From contig NZ_MEIK01000040.1 of assembly GCF_002777855.1 (NCBI RefSeq), positions 277,089-341,088 on the forward strand: 64,000 nucleotides of DNA, read 5' to 3'. Both the position numbers and the translations under genes were made by a program. The notes beneath the pieces were generated by a model, which did not search any database, was not told where the DNA came from, and was given only the letters and a program-made list of their open reading frames with translations. Shown in pieces: positions 29,540 to 38,771 of the stretch (positions are counted from its first letter, which is position 1; the number at the start of each line of letters is the position of its first letter). Source of the stretch: Snodgrassella alvi. Its GTDB lineage: Bacteria; Pseudomonadota; Gammaproteobacteria; Burkholderiales; Neisseriaceae.

Positions 29540-29551
29540 AGCACTTTTCAC

Positions 29552-30012
29552 GCCAAAACATTAATTGCCTGGCTTAAGAGAATTGAATTAAACACTCACC
29601 GTTCACAGAGAAAGCGACAACAAATGTGAAACAAGGTGATAGAGCTTTAGCTAAAACAGCCGGTTTCAGGACAAAACACAGCCACCATAATTCTACCTGA
29701 TTTGCCACATCTTATCGCCGGTATGAAGACAATGATAATAGCGCAATCTCAAAAAAGATTGAAAAACGTACTTCTGAAACAGCGAAACATCTTAGCGCAG
29801 ATTGACCTACTCATACTTAACCCAGTCAGACCAATATATTTTCAAAAAAAATGAAAATAGCAGTAAATAATGAATTTTATTATAAAAAAGCAGATTTTTA
29901 TCGCAAATAACATCTTTTCATATGCAGCTATGACCGGTATTTCGCCCGATCAAACGCGAAAGATCTATTCTGAAACAATGTGATTTAGCGATACACATTT
30001 GGCAACAACTGA
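29552..30012. other. spacer upstream of dnaE
   Basis: AT-rich, no gene visible. It lies between the 6S RNA terminator and dnaE on the minus strand and should contain the dnaE promoter. Confidence 0.5.
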
Positions 30013-30048
30013 AAACAGGCTGCCTGAAATATCAGACAGCCTGTTCAA
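30013..30048 (-). terminator. hairpin terminator after 6S RNA, containing a DUS-like word
   Basis: A stem of about 14 bp (30014-30027 with 30032-30045, one G-U pair) followed on the minus strand by TTTT. The upstream arm contains AGGCTGCCTGAA (30017-30028), identical to the uptake word described for Simonsiella. In Neisseriaceae, uptake words often form such terminators. Confidence 0.8.
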
Positions 30049-30052
30049 ATGG

Positions 30053-30234
30053 GTTTCCCCCACATGTGCCGTTTTGGACGCTATCCGCTTGAACCTTGAG
30101 GACAAGGCTGGCAGTATCGAATGGCTTCGGGTTCATTCACACAGAATGCTCACGCCCACCATTACCCAACCGCCAAAAAAGCGAATTATTGGTTCAAAGG
30201 AATATATGTCCTTGCGAACACAGCAGGGGAAGAA
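30053..30234 (-). ncRNA. ssrS: 6S RNA (RNA polymerase-binding regulatory RNA)
   Basis: 6S RNA mimics an open promoter and sequesters sigma-70 RNA polymerase in stationary phase. On the minus strand the 5' side reads TTCCCCTGCTGTGTTCGC, which matches the conserved 6S 5' element (CCCTG, GTGTTCG). It pairs with a 3' GGGGGAA segment (30055-30060 with 30227-30232) to close a molecule of about 180 nt with internal stems. It sits directly downstream of zapA on the same strand, exactly as in E. coli and many proteobacteria, and a terminator hairpin follows. No fau/ygfA gene follows here. The exact ends are estimates. Confidence 0.75.
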
Positions 30235-30238
30235 AAAG

Positions 30239-30541
30239 TTATTTTACCACAAGAGTGAGGGTACTTTCACACAGCTGAATCATATCCTGCATTTTACGCT
30301 CAAAATCACCGATTTCCAAATTACCATGTACCGTAAGCTTGAGTAAATCATGAGCTAAATTCAGCGCAGCCATAATCACGATTTTATCTGTTTCAACAAT
30401 TCGTCCGGAACTTTGAATCGCAGCAATCTTTTCATTGAGCATTTTTACCGCCTGCATCAATGTTTCATGCTCACTTTTGGGCGTACCGATATTAAAAGGA
30501 CGGCCAAGAATTTCCACACGAACCTGTTGAATTTCATCCAT
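30239..30541 (-). CDS. zapA: cell division protein ZapA
   Basis: A 100-residue FtsZ-ring associated protein that bundles FtsZ filaments. It has the ZapA N-terminal beta region (VRVEILGRPFNIGTPKSEHETLMQAVKMLNEKIAAIQ) and a C-terminal coiled coil (VIMAALNLAHDLLKL). Its ATG overlaps the stop of the preceding coiled-coil gene in a TAATG, so translation is coupled. 6S RNA follows almost directly after its stop. Confidence 0.93.
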   Translation of the reverse strand: MDEIQQVRVEILGRPFNIGTPKSEHETLMQAVKMLNEKIAAIQSSGRIVETDKIVIMAALNLAHDLLKLTVHGNLEIGDFERKMQDMIQLCESTLTLVVK

Positions 30542-30867
30542 TAGGATTCCTCCTGCGCCTTAGGCAAGCGTTTCAGCAATTGCTGTAATTCATCACTGGA
30601 TGCCTTAATTACCGAAGTATAACGGTTTTTTTCAGCAATTAATCCATCAATCGTTGTCTGCATGCTTTCCTGCAAGTGTAATTTTTCCTGCTCGTGCTGG
30701 TTTCGTATCCGTTCACGTTCAGTCTGAAATTTTTCATTCTGCTGCTGCATTTCTTCTTTTACCGATGACAGTTGCTGTGTCAGCTGCTGCTTTTCAGCCA
30801 GAAGAGAATTAAAATGTATTACCAGCCGCTTAATGCAATCTTCCAGTTGTTCTAATTGATTTTCCAT
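30541..30867 (-). CDS. ZapB-like coiled-coil protein
   Basis: A 108-residue protein that is almost all coiled coil, with N-terminal MENQLEQLEDCIKRLVIHFNSLLAEKQQLTQQL like the small division-associated proteins (TIGR02449/ZapB-like) found beside zapA. It overlaps zapA by one codon's worth of bases (TAATG). A role in the division ring together with ZapA is likely from family and position, not proven. Confidence 0.85.
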   Translation of the reverse strand: MENQLEQLEDCIKRLVIHFNSLLAEKQQLTQQLSSVKEEMQQQNEKFQTERERIRNQHEQEKLHLQESMQTTIDGLIAEKNRYTSVIKASSDELQQLLKRLPKAQEES

Positions 30868-30960
30868 TCCCTACCCGCTTCCATCCTCAGAATACACAGC
30901 ATGAATGCCTGAATTTCCATGCTGCCACTTTAAATTGTTATTCATTATTGAATTTGATTA

Positions 30961-31938
30961 TTATTCCGTCTTAGGTGCACGTTCCATTAATATTTCAGCC
31001 ATTTCCTGAACTTCTATACAGCCATCAAACAATTGCTTGAGAATACAGGCTACTGGCATATCCACACCGAGCGAAGCAGCCTGTCGGCAAACTTCCTCGA
31101 CAGTATATACACCTTCCGCCACATGTCCAAGTTCAGTAAGCGCTTCCGGCAGTGATTTGCCCTCTGCCAGCAGCAACCCTACTCTGCGATTGCGCGACAG
31201 CGAGCCGGTACAGGTCAGAATCAAATCTCCCATACCCGATAGCCCCATCAACGTCGCAGCCTGACCACCCAGTGCCTGATTCAGACGAGATATCTCCGCC
31301 ATACCGCGCGTCATTAACGCAACACGCGCATTAATACCATAGTTCAATCCGTCAGCAATACCTGTTGCAATCGCCATGACATTCTTTACCGCACCACCAA
31401 CAGCCGCACCAATCACATCTGCATTGGCATATAACCGCAAAACGGTATTATTCAACCTAGCCGCCAGAGCCTGAATCCAAACAAAATTTTCTGATGCCAG
31501 TGTTACCGCACAGGGCAGCTGCTGTGCCAGCTCCTGAGCAAAACTCGGGCCGGATAAAACACCGATACATGGATTCTTAGGCATCACTTCTGCCAGCACT
31601 TGCTGCGGCAGTAAACCAGTTTGCTGCTCGAATCCTTTGCAAGCTGCAATAATGGGCACATCACTCAAGCCAGCATCCACCAGTCTCTGTGCACTTTGCC
31701 GTAAAGCTGCCACCGGCGTAGCAATAATAATTAATTCGGCTGAGGCCAGCTCTGCCACAGCAGCTAAATTTTTAGGTAAATCAAAACCCGGTAGATAACG
31801 CTGATTCTGCCGCTGCTGCTGTAATTGCTGCACATGCTGTATATTATGGGTCCATAGCCATACTTTATGCGAATGTAGGGCAAAATGAATGGCCAGCGCA
31901 GTACCCCACGCTCCCGCACCCAGTACACCAATATTCAT
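30961..31938 (-). CDS. gpsA: glycerol-3-phosphate dehydrogenase [NAD(P)+]
   Basis: It reduces dihydroxyacetone phosphate to sn-glycerol-3-phosphate for phospholipid synthesis. The product is 325 residues. The Rossmann motif GAGAWG is at 7-12, then SGPSFAQE with the substrate-binding part, the catalytic lysine in GAVKNVMAIATGI, and GLSGMGDLILTCTG with SRNRRVG for nucleotide binding. It lies about 90 bp downstream of the zapB-like gene's start on the same strand, so a common transcript gpsA then zapB-zapA-6S is possible. Confidence 0.96.
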   Translation of the reverse strand: MNIGVLGAGAWGTALAIHFALHSHKVWLWTHNIQHVQQLQQQRQNQRYLPGFDLPKNLAAVAELASAELIIIATPVAALRQSAQRLVDAGLSDVPIIAACKGFEQQTGLLPQQVLAEVMPKNPCIGVLSGPSFAQELAQQLPCAVTLASENFVWIQALAARLNNTVLRLYANADVIGAAVGGAVKNVMAIATGIADGLNYGINARVALMTRGMAEISRLNQALGGQAATLMGLSGMGDLILTCTGSLSRNRRVGLLLAEGKSLPEALTELGHVAEGVYTVEEVCRQAASLGVDMPVACILKQLFDGCIEVQEMAEILMERAPKTE

Positions 31939-32200
31939 GACAAATATTCCCTATAACAAACTTCCACCAAACCTTGCCCGGCTTAGAGCACTGCTGCACA
32001 TCAATAATCACTGAAACATCTGGATTAAGGCTGCAACAGGCAGCACATTGTATCCAAAAAACCAAGCTCAAGCTGCAACATCTTTAGCAAAAACTGGTAA
32101 TCCACATTGAATATCAGCAAATTTAGCTGATTGTCACGCAAATTTTTTATCGTAGCGGACATCATTCTGCAGCTACCCAGATTACTTTCGGTCGGCTAAT
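31939..32200. other. spacer between gpsA and fabF
   Basis: No gene visible. It holds the gpsA promoter region; the fabF terminator is just to its right. Confidence 0.45.
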
Positions 32201-32240
32201 ATAAAAACACAGGCTGCCTGTTAATCAGACAACCTGTGTG
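32201..32240 (-). terminator. rho-independent terminator of fabF
   Basis: On the minus strand, a stem of about 13 bp with two G-U pairs is followed by TTTTTAT, 24 bp after the fabF stop. One arm carries a partial uptake-like word (AGGCTGCCTG). Confidence 0.85.
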
Positions 32241-32263
32241 TACATTGCGGACTTCAAAAGCGC

Positions 32264-33511
32264 TTAATCTTCAAAACGCTTAAACGCCAGCGACCCATTG
32301 GTACCGCCAAAACCGAATGAATTGGAAATAGCTGCACGAATTGGCAAATCCCGTGCTTCATTGGCACAATAATCCAAATCACAGCCTGCCTCAATATCCT
32401 GCTCAAAGATATTAATCGTAGGCGGAGATTTCTGCGTGTGAATAGCCATTACAGTGTAAACGGCTTCCACACCACCAGCACCGCCCAACAGATGGCCGGT
32501 CATCGATTTAGTAGAATTCACCACTAGCTTTCTGGCCTGTTCGCCTAAAGCCAATTTTAATGCGTTGGTTTCATTCACATCACCCAGCGGAGTGGAGGTA
32601 CCATGCGCATTTACATAATCAATATCTTCTGGATTCAGGCCACCATCTTTCAGAGCACGCGTCACCCCTAGAGCCGGACCCTCAGTATTCGGAGCAGTAA
32701 TATGATATGCATCGGAGCTCATACCAAATCCAACCAGCTCAGCATAAATCGTGGCGCCGCGCTTACGGGCATGTTCATACTCTTCCAGCACCATTACACC
32801 AGCACCTTCACCCATCACAAAACCATCACGATCCTTGTCCCATGGTCTGGAGGCTGTGGCCGGATCATCATTGCGAGTAGATAGTGCCTTCATGGCAGCA
32901 AAACCACCCACACCCAACTCACAGATGGCACCTTCGGCACCGCCAGCAATCATAATATCCGCATCGCCATACTTAATCAGGCGTGCAGAATCACCGATAC
33001 TGTGCGCACCAGTAGTGCAGGCAGAAACCATACCGTAGCTTGGTCCCTGATAACCTTTTAAAATCGTAACATGGCCAGATATCAGATTAATCAGTGAGCT
33101 GGGAATGAAAAATGGATTGATTTTACGGGCACCCTGCTCCACTACGGTACGTGCAGTGGCCTCAATTGCCGGCAAACCACCTATACCCGCACCAATATTT
33201 ACCCCTACTCTGGTTTTATCTAAACCCGGAATATCATCCAGCCCTGCATCAGCTATCGCCTGAAGAGCAGCAGCCACACCATAATGTATGAAAGAATCCA
33301 TCCGGCGTGCCTCTTTAGCACTGATGTACTGCGTTACATCAAAATTCTTAACTTCACCAGCAATCTGGCAAACTAAAGACGAAGCATCAAAATGGGTAAT
33401 CGTGCCAATGCCGCTTTTACCTGCAAGTAAATTCTGCCATGCTGTGGTGATATCATTACCCACAGGAGATACTTGACCCAGGCCGGTAATGACTACTCGT
33501 TTTTTACTCAT
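32264..33511 (-). CDS. fabF: beta-ketoacyl-ACP synthase II
   Basis: An elongating condensing enzyme of type II fatty acid synthesis. The product has 415 residues and carries the catalytic Cys165 in SACTTGAH, and the two histidines in HGTSTPLGD and GHLLGGAGG. C-terminal NSFGFGGTNG is the usual glycine-rich block. It lies 95 bp after the start-side neighbour acpP on the same strand, so the classical acpP-fabF pair is kept; fabD and fabG are not adjacent in this window. Confidence 0.97.
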   Translation of the reverse strand: MSKKRVVITGLGQVSPVGNDITTAWQNLLAGKSGIGTITHFDASSLVCQIAGEVKNFDVTQYISAKEARRMDSFIHYGVAAALQAIADAGLDDIPGLDKTRVGVNIGAGIGGLPAIEATARTVVEQGARKINPFFIPSSLINLISGHVTILKGYQGPSYGMVSACTTGAHSIGDSARLIKYGDADIMIAGGAEGAICELGVGGFAAMKALSTRNDDPATASRPWDKDRDGFVMGEGAGVMVLEEYEHARKRGATIYAELVGFGMSSDAYHITAPNTEGPALGVTRALKDGGLNPEDIDYVNAHGTSTPLGDVNETNALKLALGEQARKLVVNSTKSMTGHLLGGAGGVEAVYTVMAIHTQKSPPTINIFEQDIEAGCDLDYCANEARDLPIRAAISNSFGFGGTNGSLAFKRFED

Positions 33512-33606
33512 AATTTGCTCGTAAGAAAAAAACCTCTACCGAATCAGGCGATACTTGACACCTTAGTTCGACAGAGGAATTTGAATTTGACCAACACTAC
33601 ACGGAA

Positions 33607-33846
33607 TTAATTCAGGTGTGCGCCAACAAAGTCGATAGCTTGTTGCACAGTAGTGATTTTTTCAGCTTCTTCATCAGGAATTTCGCAACCGAATGCTTCT
33701 TCCAGAGCCATTACCAATTCAACGGTGTCCAGTGAGTCAGCACCCAAATCTTCCTGAAATGAAGATTCGTTTTTTACTTCAGCTTCGCTCACGCCTAATT
33801 GTTCTGCAACAATTTTTTTCACGCGTTGTTCGATATTGTTATCCAT
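33607..33846 (-). CDS. acpP: acyl carrier protein
   Basis: A 79-residue acidic four-helix carrier that holds acyl chains on a 4'-phosphopantetheine arm attached to Ser38 in [16 protein letters not shown]. The reading frame extends 20 codons further upstream, but the standard ACP N-terminus is [19 protein letters not shown], so the ATG at 33846 is chosen. It is followed by fabF. Confidence 0.97.
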   Translation of the reverse strand: MDNNIEQRVKKIVAEQLGVSEAEVKNESSFQEDLGADSLDTVELVMALEEAFGCEIPDEEAEKITTVQQAIDFVGAHLN

Positions 33847-34090
33847 TGACTGATCTTTCTTTTCTTTGCCCGCTGCGATACGGACAGGGTTAATTGAATT
33901 AATCAACTTTTTAGTTGTTGATATTATTGTACCTAATAAAAATAGAGTTTACCATTCAAATTGTTTTTTGCCGTATTTTCTATGGTTTTCAGCGATTTTC
34001 AGCGCATTTTTACTTATCACCCTGCGCAGATTACACGACAAGCGGCAGCCATATTAGCACAGCCTGTTTTTTTGCCACAAGTTATTAGAT

Positions 34091-36115
34091 TTAGATTGAA
34101 TCATCGTCAGCAATCGTTTTATATAAAAAATTCATAATCAGCGCCAATTCTGCTGCAGTATTTTCCTGAGTCGCACCCCCTGCATGCCCACCTGTGTCGG
34201 GCACAGCCAGCCATACCGGCTGTCTGAGCGAACGCAAACGTGCAAAAAACTTCAGTGCATGGGCCGGATGTACACGGTCATCATGAAGATTAGTCGTAAT
34301 TAAAACAGGTGGGTAGTGTTGCAATTTGCCCAAATTATGATAGGGCGAGAGTTGAAGCAATGCATTTTTTTCAACTGAATCAACAGGATCACCATACTCA
34401 TCTACCCATGAAGAACCGGCTGAAAGATAAGGATAGCGCAACATATCCGTAAGCGGCACCTCGCACACCATCGCCCCCATACACTGCGGTTGGCGGCAAA
34501 ATGCAGCGGCCACCACAAGCCCCCCATTACTACCGCCCTGAATTGCTGTATGCATCGCACTGGCTCGCCCATGAGAATACAAATCATCTAGCACTGCCAA
34601 TAAATCATCTACACTAACATGCTTATGAATACCGCGGGCTGCCTCATGCCATTGAGGTCCAAATTCACCACCGCCACGAATATTTGCCAGTACAAAAGCA
34701 TAACCTTTTGCCAACCAGTACCGACCAATACTACCTAGATAATAGGGTAGCTGAGGCATACCAAAGCCACCATAAACATAAACAATAGTGGGCATTTCCT
34801 TATTCATATGTTTACCAACATGAAAATAAGGAATAAACGTCCCATCAGATGCAGCAGCACTGAACTGCTTCACCTGCATCCCTGCCGCATCAAACTGCTG
34901 CGGCTGTCGCCGCATCACACACAATTCTCCCAAATGTACATCAAGCGTATACAGTGTCAAAGGATCCAAAAAACTACTGATTGCAAGATAGACCACATCG
35001 CCGCCCCAAGGCTGGTCTGTAATTTCAAGCGCGCCATCCGGCAAATTGGGCAATGAAACTTCCTGCCAGCCATTGCTACCAAATTGCCACGCCAGTAAAC
35101 GACTGCTTACATTATCTAGTATCGACACCAATACAAACCGCCGTGTGGTTTCAATGCTTTCAATTGCTTGAGTATTCTTAGGCTGAAAAATCACTTCAGC
35201 AGCACCCAGCTCACCTTTATGTAATTTCACTGCAACCAGACTACCGGCGGGATAACTTCGGTTCGCACGCTGCCAGCCACTGCGCAACTGCACCAGCAAC
35301 TGCCCGTATAGATAGCCCATCAGTTCGCAATCATCAGGCAATCCCAGCGGTTTGGCACTTAAATCCGCCATAACTTGATAATATTGCTTGTGATAAAAGC
35401 CGCTTGCCGCCTCAATTAAATCAATCGGCGCGCCCTGACTATCTAAATAACGCCATGCATTCACCATCATGCCATCAGCTGGCATTTCTAGCACTGGCTG
35501 CGCCTGCGCAAAGGTTTGCCCGCGGTGCATCAGCCATACCTGCCGTGGATAGCCAGCCTGAGTCAGCTGCCGCTCATCCCATGCTGGACATATCCATACA
35601 CTTTCTGTATCACGCCAGCTAATGATGCTTTTACTCAGAGGAAAATGAAAACCTCCCTCAACCACTTTACCTTCGTTTAGATTAAACTCAATGGTATAGG
35701 CTGCATCAGCACCGCCGGCACTCAGACTGATAAGCACATGCTCGGGCGCCTGCACATAATGTGCCACACCCTGCAAATACACATCATCTCCAAGCAGTTC
35801 ATCAAAATCGGCCACAGAAAACAAAATTTTCCATTCAGGCAAACCAGCACGATAACTGGCAGCAGAACATACCCGATACACACCTTTCGGAAATTCAGCC
35901 GATTGATAAAAATGATACATGCGTGCACGATGTTCCTGACAAAACGGTATTTGCTGCTCATCACGCAGTATTGTCACCATATCATCACGTACTGCTTCAT
36001 ACTCAGCACCTGTTGCAAACTCAGCCTGAGTCGCTGCATCCGCCTGCTGAATCAATGCCAGAGTGCGCTCATCGTTTAAGCCTTCTAAATAGGCAAAAGG
36101 ATCAGTATTGGTCAT
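34091..36115 (-). CDS. prolyl oligopeptidase family serine peptidase (S9A)
   Basis: A 674-residue cytosolic peptidase that would cut short peptides after proline. It has an N-terminal seven-blade propeller (about 60-400) and a C-terminal alpha/beta hydrolase domain. The catalytic serine is Ser529 in GGSNGGL; the aspartate is in LHDDRVHP (about 613) and the histidine is His644 in TGGHAGG. Upstream of these are YVYGGFG and LANIRGGGEFG, typical for the family. No signal peptide is seen. It stands alone between acpP and the tRNA-Leu unit. Confidence 0.92.
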   Translation of the reverse strand: MTNTDPFAYLEGLNDERTLALIQQADAATQAEFATGAEYEAVRDDMVTILRDEQQIPFCQEHRARMYHFYQSAEFPKGVYRVCSAASYRAGLPEWKILFSVADFDELLGDDVYLQGVAHYVQAPEHVLISLSAGGADAAYTIEFNLNEGKVVEGGFHFPLSKSIISWRDTESVWICPAWDERQLTQAGYPRQVWLMHRGQTFAQAQPVLEMPADGMMVNAWRYLDSQGAPIDLIEAASGFYHKQYYQVMADLSAKPLGLPDDCELMGYLYGQLLVQLRSGWQRANRSYPAGSLVAVKLHKGELGAAEVIFQPKNTQAIESIETTRRFVLVSILDNVSSRLLAWQFGSNGWQEVSLPNLPDGALEITDQPWGGDVVYLAISSFLDPLTLYTLDVHLGELCVMRRQPQQFDAAGMQVKQFSAAASDGTFIPYFHVGKHMNKEMPTIVYVYGGFGMPQLPYYLGSIGRYWLAKGYAFVLANIRGGGEFGPQWHEAARGIHKHVSVDDLLAVLDDLYSHGRASAMHTAIQGGSNGGLVVAAAFCRQPQCMGAMVCEVPLTDMLRYPYLSAGSSWVDEYGDPVDSVEKNALLQLSPYHNLGKLQHYPPVLITTNLHDDRVHPAHALKFFARLRSLRQPVWLAVPDTGGHAGGATQENTAAELALIMNFLYKTIADDDSI

Positions 36116-36249
36116 CAGGATTTTTCCATAAACTAAGGTTCATTCCAAACAGGCGGACAGACAGACAATCTTTACAGTCTGATACCTCTGTATAAACATA
36201 ATTAATCAACTCATCCTACCCAATCACGTTCGGATATATTCGCCATAAA

Positions 36250-36278
36250 TAAAAAGGGCAGCCCCTATAGGCTGCCCT
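36250..36278 (-). terminator. rho-independent terminator of the tpiA-secG-tRNA-Leu unit
   Basis: A perfect 9-bp stem (36255-36263 with 36270-36278), a 6-base loop and a five-T run on the minus strand, about 95 bp after the tRNA. Confidence 0.88.
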
Positions 36279-36372
36279 ATCATCCAATTGAAATCAACAA
36301 TACATATCAGCAATATTATTTTGCTAACTTGCATACCTAAATATGCTTGTTGTGAATTGTATGTTTCTAATA

Positions 36373-36458
36373 TGGTGCCGACAACGAGAATCGAACTCGT
36401 ACGACCTGAGGTCACCACCCCCTCAAGATGGCGTGTCTACCAATTTCACCATGTCGGC
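36373..36458 (-). tRNA. leuU: tRNA-Leu(GAG)
   Basis: A class II tRNA of 86 nt including an encoded CCA. The acceptor stem GCCGACA pairs with TGTCGGC, the anticodon loop reads CTTGAGG with anticodon GAG (codons CUC/CUU), there is a long variable arm, and the T loop is TTCGATT. It follows secG by about 20 bp on the same strand, an arrangement known from many proteobacteria, so it is probably processed from the tpiA-secG transcript. Confidence 0.96.
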
Positions 36459-36477
36459 ATGTAACTGTAAAAAATTC

Positions 36478-36840
36478 CTATTCCGGTATCAGCGGCTTCT
36501 GTGCCGGTTTCACCGGTACCGCCGGTGCACTGGCAGCTGCTGGCTTAGCCGGTACCACTACTTGCTGTTGCTTCACATTACTAAAATCCAAGCCGCTGTG
36601 GCGGTGCGTGGAAATATAGCCTAAAGCCAAGCAAGTAATAAAAAATATAGTGGCCGCAATCGCTGTGCTGCGGCTGAGAAAATTTGCATTGCCCGCAGCA
36701 CCAAATACACCCTGAGCACTACCGGAACCAAATGCTGCGCCCGCATCCGCACCTTTGCCCTGCTGCATTAACACCAGCACAATAACACTCAGCGCCGCGA
36801 AAATATTCACGATTAAAATAAGGGTTTTGAATGCTTCCAT
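36478..36840 (-). CDS. secG: protein translocase subunit SecG
   Basis: A small component of the SecYEG channel in the inner membrane. From the ATG at 36840 it has 120 residues with two membrane segments (LILIVNIFAALSVIVLVLMQQ and STAIAATIFFITCLALGYIST). Between them is the conserved QGKGADAGAAFGSGSAQGVFG loop. The C-terminal 30 residues form an Ala/Pro/Val-rich tail that is longer than in E. coli SecG. A TTG start overlapping the tpiA stop is also in frame, but the ATG matches the family. It sits between tpiA and tRNA-Leu. Confidence 0.94.
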   Translation of the reverse strand: MEAFKTLILIVNIFAALSVIVLVLMQQGKGADAGAAFGSGSAQGVFGAAGNANFLSRSTAIAATIFFITCLALGYISTHRHSGLDFSNVKQQQVVVPAKPAAASAPAVPVKPAQKPLIPE

Positions 36841-36854
36841 GATATCAACTTTTA

Positions 36855-37610
36855 TCAAGCAGGCGCATATGCAGCCTGAATAATAGCGGCAAAACTGTCA
36901 GCCTGCAACGAGGCTCCGCCAACCAGCGCACCATCAACATGTGGCACAGCCAGAATTTCAGCCGCGTTGCCAGCGTTGACACTACCGCCATAAAGGACGC
37001 GGATTTTAACATCTTCACCACACAAAGACAAGATTTGCTGATAAATCAGCTGATGCATCGCAGTGATCTGCGTTACAGACGGCACTTTGCCGGTACCAAT
37101 CGCCCATACTGGTTCATAAGCCACCACCACTTCTCTCATCCCCAGACTGGCCAGCACATCCAGCTGTGCACTTACTACTACCTGCTCCTGTCCTTGTTCA
37201 CGTTCAGCCAGTGTTTCCCCCACACACAGCACCGGCAGCAGGCCTGCTGCCATGCTGTTTTGCAGCTTAATCAGCAATTCTTGATTATCTTCGTGAAAAT
37301 ACTGCCGCCGCTCAGAGTGTCCGATCAGCACAAACTGCGCACCCACATCTGCCAGCATTTGCGCACTAACTTCTCCAGTAAAAGCACCGTTTGCAGCAAA
37401 ACGGCTCACATCTTCCGCCCCTACCGCCAGCGATGTATCACGCGTGAATTCATTCACTCCGGCAAGATAAACATTCGGCACCGCCACACCACAGTAAACA
37501 TGAGCCGCAGCTACATCTACTGGTTTCAGCAATGCTTGTAGCAGTTGCCGGTTTGCCGACTGACTGCCATTCATCTTCCAATTGCCGATTATCCATTTCT
37601 GCTGCCACAT
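36855..37610 (-). CDS. tpiA: triosephosphate isomerase
   Basis: It interconverts dihydroxyacetone phosphate and glyceraldehyde-3-phosphate. The TIM barrel has 251 residues with Lys in GNWKMNG, the catalytic His in IGHSERR and the catalytic Glu in AYEPVWAIGTGK; the phosphate loop is YGGSVN. AGGAAAA precedes the ATG. It is the first gene of the tpiA-secG-tRNA-Leu unit. Confidence 0.97.
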   Translation of the reverse strand: MWQQKWIIGNWKMNGSQSANRQLLQALLKPVDVAAAHVYCGVAVPNVYLAGVNEFTRDTSLAVGAEDVSRFAANGAFTGEVSAQMLADVGAQFVLIGHSERRQYFHEDNQELLIKLQNSMAAGLLPVLCVGETLAEREQGQEQVVVSAQLDVLASLGMREVVVAYEPVWAIGTGKVPSVTQITAMHQLIYQQILSLCGEDVKIRVLYGGSVNAGNAAEILAVPHVDGALVGGASLQADSFAAIIQAAYAPA

Positions 37611-38114
37611 ATTTTTTCCTTACTGACTATAGATTGGCTAACACTGAACAAAACAGTATATAGAGTATTTATCACACATACTGCAAACTGAAAGAGCTTG
37701 CAAACGGCGGCATTGTAACGGAAAATCACTACTTGCGTCCTATTAATATAATAAGTCAGAACCTACCGATTACCCCCTGTGCAGAGCCGCACTGCAGAAG
37801 ATAAACAATAGATCTCTTCCGACTCCAAAGCTAAGCATTGCAGCATCACGCATCATTTATCTGACAAAACACTACAAACTGTGCTTTTTCGACATGTCGA
37901 CATAACCTTACCCAATCACAATGAGCCTGCTCGTAGATATTCGTCTACACCGCAACTGTCTTTGCCCTATTGTCACAACGTAAATAGTTTTATAATCTTT
38001 CCGGGTCAAATTCATGTGGTGTACCCAATCCAACATCACATAACAATGTTTTTATAATACAAACCTACTTAATTACCCACCCGCCGCGCGGGTAATCAGC
38101 CTTTCGGAGCAGAC
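37611..38114. other. divergent promoter region of tpiA and pcm
   Basis: About 500 bp with no gene. It contains a 12-bp palindrome (37889-37900), a sigma-70-like promoter and a GC-rich inverted repeat with ATTACCC/GGGTAAT arms (38072-38096) just before pcm. The last could be a leader hairpin or an operator. Confidence 0.45.
37970..37996 (+). promoter_or_regulatory. possible sigma-70 promoter of pcm
   Basis: TTGTCA and TATAAT hexamers with a 15-bp spacer (a 16-bp spacer if the -35 is read one base earlier), about 120 bp before the pcm ATG. The spacer is short, so this is tentative. Confidence 0.35.
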
Positions 38115-38771
38115 ATGGATTTCAATACCGCCCGCTATAACATGGTTGAGCAGCAAATCCGTCCATGGGACGTATTAAATTTCGACTTACTAGATGTATT
38201 ATCCGATATTCCGCGTGAACGCTTTGTTCTGCCACAGCAACAGGAAGTAGCCTATACAGATCAGGCACTCGGACTGGCCAACGGTGGCAAAATGCTTGAG
38301 CCAAAAGTAGTCGCACGCATGATTCAGGCATTACAACTCAACCTCACCGATACCGTAGTAGAAATAGGTACCGGTTCTGGCTACGCCACGGCCATACTGG
38401 CAAAAATGGCCGGAAAAGTCATCTCTGTAGATATAGATGCCGAACAACAGCAGCGTGCTCAGTTCGTTCTCAGTGACCTTGACTACACCAATATCAGCTA
38501 CAAAACCTGCGATGGATTAGCAGACAAGCTACCTGGCGCTCCATTTAGTGCCATTTACGTAGGCGGCTCCCTGCCTACCCTGCCTACCACCCTACTTGAG
38601 CAACTGGCTGAAGATGGCCGCATGGTAGCCATTATTGGTGAAGCGCCAGTAATGCGTGCCATTCTGTTTGAGCGCCAGAATAATCAGCTTAAAGAAACCG
38701 TACTGTTCGAAACCGTAGCACCTGCATTACACAGTCTGGAAACACCGACACCCAATCAATTCAGATTCTGA
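38115..38771 (+). CDS. pcm: protein-L-isoaspartate O-methyltransferase-like protein
   Basis: An SAM-dependent methyltransferase of 218 residues in the Pcm family, which starts the repair of isoaspartyl damage in proteins. It has an N-terminal MVEQQIRPWDVLNFDLLDVLSDIPRERFV, the helix QEVAYTDQALGL and motif I VVEIGTGSGYAT with the acidic residue in SVDID. The active-site region reads YTDQALGLANGGKML where E. coli Pcm has the THISAPHM type of loop, as is common in the betaproteobacterial variants placed near tolC, so the true substrate may differ. GGAG lies six bases before the ATG. It stands alone. Confidence 0.85.
   Translation: MDFNTARYNMVEQQIRPWDVLNFDLLDVLSDIPRERFVLPQQQEVAYTDQALGLANGGKMLEPKVVARMIQALQLNLTDTVVEIGTGSGYATAILAKMAGKVISVDIDAEQQQRAQFVLSDLDYTNISYKTCDGLADKLPGAPFSAIYVGGSLPTLPTTLLEQLAEDGRMVAIIGEAPVMRAILFERQNNQLKETVLFETVAPALHSLETPTPNQFRF

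Noticed and set aside
29999..30346. 115-codon plus-strand frame
   Set aside because: It runs antisense through the terminator, 6S RNA and the 3' part of zapA and has no protein-like pattern.
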